DNA of 7,680 nt from JBGFRR01 sp041695045 (GTDB taxonomy: Bacteria > Bacteroidota > Ignavibacteria > UBA10030), in contig JBGFRR010000087.1 of assembly GCA_041695045.1 (NCBI GenBank), positions 1 through 7,680 on the forward strand, in the 5' to 3' direction. Below are positions 5,095-7,680 of the stretch, in pieces. Numbering within the stretch: the first letter of the stretch is position 1; the number at the start of each line of letters is the position of its first letter. Made by a program: the position numbers and the translations under genes. The notes beneath the pieces are model-generated. The model was not told the origin of the DNA, did no database searches, and saw nothing but the letters and a program-made list of their open reading frames with translations.

Positions 5095-6017
5095 GCGACT
5101 CACCGGGACACAAGAAATCGGTGCTGGGACGGGGATTGGGGGCGTTGATTCCCAAACAAGCGCCAGCGGAGGTCAACATTCGCCACGATGAAATCGGCGT
5201 GGACACGGGCGGCATTGGCGTGACCGCGCGTATCGCGTGCGACCGAATCCGGCCGAACCCCTTCCAGCCGCGTTCGGCGTTCGACCCCGCCTCGCTCGAA
5301 GAGCTGAAGAACTCGATCATCGAGAAAGGCGTCATCCAGCCGATCACGGTGCGCCGCGTGGATGGAGAGTACCAGCTCATCTCCGGTGAACGACGCCTGC
5401 GCGCGGTTCAAGCCGCGGGACTGACAGAGATTCCCGCATACATCATCGAAGTGCAGTCGGACGAAGAGATGCTCGAGCTCGCCTTGATCGAGAACATCCA
5501 GCGCGAGCATTTGAATCCGATGGAGATCGCTGTCGCCTACCAGCGTCTCATCGACGAGTGTCTTCTGACGCAAGAAGAAATCGGCCAGCGCGTAGGGAAG
5601 GACCGCACAACGGTTGCAAACTTCCTCCGCTTGCTGAAACTCCCCGCACAGATTCAAGACGGCCTTCGCAAAGAGAAAATCACCATGGGCCATGCCCGCG
5701 CGCTGATCAACGTTCCCAGCGAGCGGATGCAGGTGAGGCTGTACGAGAAGATCGTCGATGGCGGACTCTCCGTACGCAAAGTGGAAGAGCTTGTTCGCGC
5801 GATGGGCAAGCGCTCGCCGAAGCGTGTGTCATCAACGCAGCCGCAGGTAGCCTCCAGCGTTCAGAGCGTTGAGGAGAAGCTTCGGCAGGCGTTGGGGACG
5901 AAGGTCGTTGTGCGGTCGAAAGGGGATGGACGCGGAGAGATCGTCATCGAATACTATTCGTTAGACGACCTCGACCGTCTGCTCGATTTATTTGCTGCGA
6001 TGGAAAAATTCCACTGA
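5091..6017 (+). CDS. parB: chromosome-partitioning protein ParB (CTPase, parS-binding)
   Basis: It binds parS sites, spreads as a CTP-dependent clamp and stimulates ParA. The 308 aa show the normal order. The N-terminal ParA-interacting motif is LGRGLGALIP (12-21). NPFQPR is at 56-61. The CTP-binding/hydrolysis box GERRLRA is at 99-105. ENIQREHLNP is at 134-143. The parS-recognising helix-turn-helix is at about 159-183 (LTQEEIGQRVGKDRTTVANF). HARAL is at 201-205. After a Ser/Gln-rich linker (about 240-256) comes a C-terminal dimerisation domain (about 258-305). The start overlaps the parA stop, and ridA follows after 5 bases. No good parS sequence was found in the window; the site is expected near the origin and need not be adjacent. 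Confidence 0.95.
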   Translation: MSDSPGHKKSVLGRGLGALIPKQAPAEVNIRHDEIGVDTGGIGVTARIACDRIRPNPFQPRSAFDPASLEELKNSIIEKGVIQPITVRRVDGEYQLISGERRLRAVQAAGLTEIPAYIIEVQSDEEMLELALIENIQREHLNPMEIAVAYQRLIDECLLTQEEIGQRVGKDRTTVANFLRLLKLPAQIQDGLRKEKITMGHARALINVPSERMQVRLYEKIVDGGLSVRKVEELVRAMGKRSPKRVSSTQPQVASSVQSVEEKLRQALGTKVVVRSKGDGRGEIVIEYYSLDDLDRLLDLFAAMEKFH

Positions 6018-6022
6018 CGACG

Positions 6023-6409
6023 ATGCCAGTCAAGAACATCCTCACCGACAAAGCTCCTGCCCCCATCGGACCGTACAGTCAAGCCATTCTTGTTGACGGG
6101 AAATTCCTTTACACCGCAGGACAAGTCGCCATCGACCCCGCCACGAATCAGCTTGTTGAGGGGGACATCAAAGTTCAGACGCGGCGCGTGCTGCAAAACC
6201 TCGAAGCCATCCTCAAAGCGGGCGGCGCATCGCTTTCGTCCATCGTCAAAACCACAGTGTTCCTGAAGGACATGAACGAGTTTGCTGCGATGAACGAAGT
6301 GTACGCTGAGTTTTTCTCCGAATCCAAGCCTGCCCGCAGTACGGTGGAAGTCGCCCGCCTCCCCAAGGACGTTCGCGTGGAAATCGAAGCCATCGCGGTC
6401 GTCGAATAA
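6023..6409 (+). CDS. ridA: RidA (YjgF/YER057c/UK114) enamine/imine deaminase
   Basis: The 128-aa protein is a full-length RidA, the usual trimeric cytoplasmic enzyme. It hydrolyses reactive enamine/imine intermediates such as 2-aminoacrylate, which PLP enzymes release, and so protects other enzymes. Family motifs are IGPYSQA (15-21), YTAGQVAIDP (30-39), VKTTVFLKDMNEFAAMNEVY (75-94) and ARSTVEVARLP (104-114). The substrate carboxylate-binding Arg105 and the active-site Glu120 are both present. It starts 5 bases after the parB stop and ends 5 bases before the DUF5683 gene, so it is embedded in the par operon. A direct link between RidA and chromosome segregation is not established; the location may simply give constitutive expression. 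Confidence 0.93.
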   Translation: MPVKNILTDKAPAPIGPYSQAILVDGKFLYTAGQVAIDPATNQLVEGDIKVQTRRVLQNLEAILKAGGASLSSIVKTTVFLKDMNEFAAMNEVYAEFFSESKPARSTVEVARLPKDVRVEIEAIAVVE

Positions 6410-6414
6410 CCCCC

Positions 6415-6981
6415 ATGCCTCCAACTGCCAGCCATATTTCCCGCGGCCGGCTCTTCAGCATTCTTTTCGCATCACTCCTGATTGCCTCATCACACGCGAC
6501 AGCGCAGGTTCATCATGCCGTCGTGGGATTTCAGGGCGACACCGTTCGCCTGCTTTCGCAGGAAGCGCCTCGTTCAACAACAACGCCTTCAAAATCCACA
6601 ACACTGGCGGTGGGGTTATCGGCGGTGCTGCCGGGGAGCGGACAGATTTACGTCGAGCGGTATTGGACGATTCCGGTGATTTGGGGGTTCGGGATTCATT
6701 TCGCGAACCAATGGAAGAAGGCGGACGGCCTGTATCGCAACGCGCGGGACCGGTATGCGGTGTCTGTGCAACGGGGCGAGAATGTGGGGAGAGGGGACGG
6801 GCAGGCGCGGTTGGAGCGGGACTTTTATCGAGATGAGCGCGACCGGTTCGCGTTCTACATCGCTATCACATATTTGTTGAATCTTGTCGATGCGTACGTC
6901 GGCGCGAGCTTGTACAATTTCGACGTGAGCGAGGACTTAGGCGGGAGTGCGAGGCTGAGCGTGAAGATTCCCCTACGATAA
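6415..6981 (+). CDS. DUF5683-family secreted/membrane protein
   Basis: This 188-aa protein of unknown function has an N-terminal signal peptide (about 1-30, RGRLFSILFASLLIASSHATA, cleavage likely before Gln31). A Ser/Thr-rich linker follows at about 48-63. Next comes the family hallmark SAVLPGSGQIYVERYWTIPV (69-88), running into a hydrophobic segment to about 97. A charged Arg/Asp-rich middle lies at about 100-145. A second hydrophobic segment follows (about 146-166), with LVDAYVGASLYNFDVSEDL (157-175), the DAYVxAxL...FDxS ending typical of DUF5683. In Bacteroidota this family commonly sits just after ParB, which matches here except that ridA intervenes. It is the last gene of the operon. The 82 bases to the convergent DUF2442 gene show no clear terminator. 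No strong Shine-Dalgarno precedes the ATG. Confidence 0.8.
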   Translation: MPPTASHISRGRLFSILFASLLIASSHATAQVHHAVVGFQGDTVRLLSQEAPRSTTTPSKSTTLAVGLSAVLPGSGQIYVERYWTIPVIWGFGIHFANQWKKADGLYRNARDRYAVSVQRGENVGRGDGQARLERDFYRDERDRFAFYIAITYLLNLVDAYVGASLYNFDVSEDLGGSARLSVKIPLR

Positions 6982-7063
6982 GCTGATGAATCATTCTACG
7001 ATCCTTTCACCATGCCTACCGTATTCACCTCCGTGTATGCAATGTGCACTCGGGCAGGGAGGA

Positions 7064-7330
7064 TTACGGAAGTTGAAAGTGTCCTCGGACAACACCCGGT
7101 ACGGTAATGTCCTCGTCAAGGTTTTCCCAGCGAAGGGCAAAGCCGTTGAGTCGAACAGCGACCTCTTTGAGTTGCTCATCGGTCGCCTTGCGGAGGATTT
7201 TGAACCGATCAGCGGGAAAACCGATAATCCTGCCGTCTGTTAGTTCGACGTAGATCATCCGTTTTTCCGCCCACGCTCGAAGTGCAGCAGGTTCAACCTC
7301 GATTCCTTTTTCAGCGGTTGTGGTATTCAC
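7064..7330 (-). CDS. DUF2442 protein, putative partner of the DUF4160 protein
   Basis: The GTG at 7330-7328 gives 88 aa. The DUF2442 core is MIYVELTDGRIIGFPADRF (25-43) followed by LDEDITVPGVV (71-81). The family is small and cytoplasmic, of unknown biochemical function. This start is chosen because GGAG lies 7 bases before it and VNTTTAEKG reads like the family N-terminus. A TTG at 7363 would add eleven residues without a ribosome site. The gene overlaps the end of the DUF4160 gene by 20 bases, so the two are almost certainly cotranscribed and translationally coupled. From memory, DUF4160-DUF2442 neighbours are widespread and are suspected of being a toxin-antitoxin-like pair. That role is inference and nothing in the sequence proves it. 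Confidence 0.85.
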   Translation of the reverse strand: MNTTTAEKGIEVEPAALRAWAEKRMIYVELTDGRIIGFPADRFKILRKATDEQLKEVAVRLNGFALRWENLDEDITVPGVVRGHFQLP

Positions 7331-7547
7331 GATATTTCTCCATGAAGAACGTCTGGTGTTCAAAGATCAATCTCTCGACCTCACGAATTTCATGCGGCCG
7401 AATTCCGCGATTCCGGCTCAGCGTTATTGGCTCAAGCCAGAATTTACATTCCCCATCAGGAGTTGCAACATGAATGTGGGGTGGTTCTTGCGTTTCATCG
7501 GAGTAGAAATGAAACAGAAACGAACCAATCCTGAGCACTGTTGGCAC
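7311..7547 (-). CDS. DUF4160 protein
   Basis: The complete small protein has 78 aa from GTG 7547. The family signature is PTVLRIGSFLFHFYSDE (2-18) and EPPHIHV (21-27), followed by GECKFWLEPI (32-41) and a helical C-terminus (IREVERLIFEHQTFFMEKYREY). The paired histidines in PHIHV are the most conserved feature and could bind metal or act in catalysis; this is inference. An in-frame TAA a few codons upstream (minus-strand frame) rules out a longer start. No clear Shine-Dalgarno precedes the GTG. It overlaps the DUF2442 gene downstream and begins only 16 bases after the stop of the transposase-like tail. Its base composition looks more AT-rich than the par operon, in keeping with an accessory, transferable pair. 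Confidence 0.87.
   Translation of the reverse strand: MPTVLRIGSFLFHFYSDETQEPPHIHVATPDGECKFWLEPITLSRNRGIRPHEIREVERLIFEHQTFFMEKYREYHNR
7338..7341 (-). promoter_or_regulatory. ribosome binding site setting the DUF2442 start
   Basis: GGAG on the - strand lies 7 bases upstream of the GTG at 7330, inside the end of the DUF4160 gene. It favours this start over the TTG at 7363. Confidence 0.6.
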
Positions 7548-7563
7548 ATAACTAAATTAACTG

Positions 7564-7680
7564 CTACTGACATGAAGCTGGAATAATTTGTAATCCAAGC
7601 GATTTGGCTTGTTTGTGTAGCCACCTAAGCTGTTGTTCTTTGAAACGTTGTTGGTAGCGTTCAATGCCTTGCTCGACGTA
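7564..7680 (-). CDS. C-terminal fragment, probable transposase (runs off window)
   Basis: The - strand is open from the window edge for 38 codons, beginning YVEQGIERYQQRFKEQQLRW and finishing SLGLQIIPASCQ before TAG at 7566-7564. A charged, Gln/Arg-rich helix leading to 'KQAKSLGLQIIPAS' resembles the C-terminal tails of some IS transposases that end in A-x-x-LG-x-x-L-V-P. This is recognition from memory, not a search, and the catalytic domain is outside the window. Only 16 bases separate its stop from the DUF4160 start, leaving no room for a terminal inverted repeat in between. The insertion-sequence boundary is therefore unseen, or the gene is an immobile or degraded relative. Confidence 0.45.
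   Translation of the reverse strand, partial: YVEQGIERYQQRFKEQQLRWLHKQAKSLGLQIIPASCQ

Noticed and set aside
5100..5693. 197-codon open frame on the - strand inside parB
   Set aside because: It is fully contained in an unmistakable ParB gene and has no recognisable motifs. It is a shadow of GC-biased codon use.
6986..7243. Small + strand protein after the DUF5683 gene
   Set aside because: The frame overlaps the DUF2442 gene in antisense, and its translation has no family features. DUF2442 on the - strand has clear motifs and a ribosome site.

Overview
The window looks like a chromosomal, mostly housekeeping segment from a moderately GC-rich member of the Bacteroidota/Chlorobiota/Ignavibacteria group. 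Three things point there. The primary sigma factor is short (284 aa) and has the group's typical N-terminus (TNRESQSLDKYLQEIGK). The Fmt protein carries the group's AFRILP and NLHASLLPKYRGAAPIN wording. ParA-ParB is followed by a DUF5683 secreted/membrane protein, a Bacteroidota gene neighbourhood. A TTTG-N20-TAnnTTyG promoter ahead of the par operon fits the same assignment. Family names come from recalled motifs, not from a search.

Layout. Positions 1-56 hold the tail of an unrecognised gene. Positions 57-363 are an AT-rich leader packed with inverted repeats ahead of rpoD (364-1218, GTG start), which ends at a clear intrinsic terminator (1246-1270). A CCTG-rich nested palindrome (1311-1376) precedes a NlpC/P60 lipoprotein gene (1390-1971). 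Another repeat cluster (2005-2107) precedes def-fmt (2133-3716), the pair that formylates initiator tRNA and later removes the formyl group. From 3807 to 6981 five tightly packed + strand genes form a likely operon: a CopD/HemJ-like four-helix membrane protein, parA, parB, ridA and a DUF5683 protein. On the - strand, converging on that operon, lie a DUF4160-DUF2442 overlapping pair (7547-7064) and, upstream of it and running off the window, the C-terminal tail of a probable transposase (7680-7564).

The core genes cover transcription initiation (RpoD), N-terminal formyl-methionine handling (Fmt, Def), cell-wall hydrolysis (NlpC/P60), chromosome segregation (ParA/ParB) and reactive enamine/imine detoxification (RidA). 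The right end (about 7064-7680) looks more AT-rich and is accessory in character.

I found no clear new multi-gene system. The most curious signals are the unrelated nested palindromes in front of rpoD, the lipoprotein gene and def, the DUF4160-DUF2442 pair next to a transposase-like tail, and ridA sitting between parB and the DUF5683 gene.
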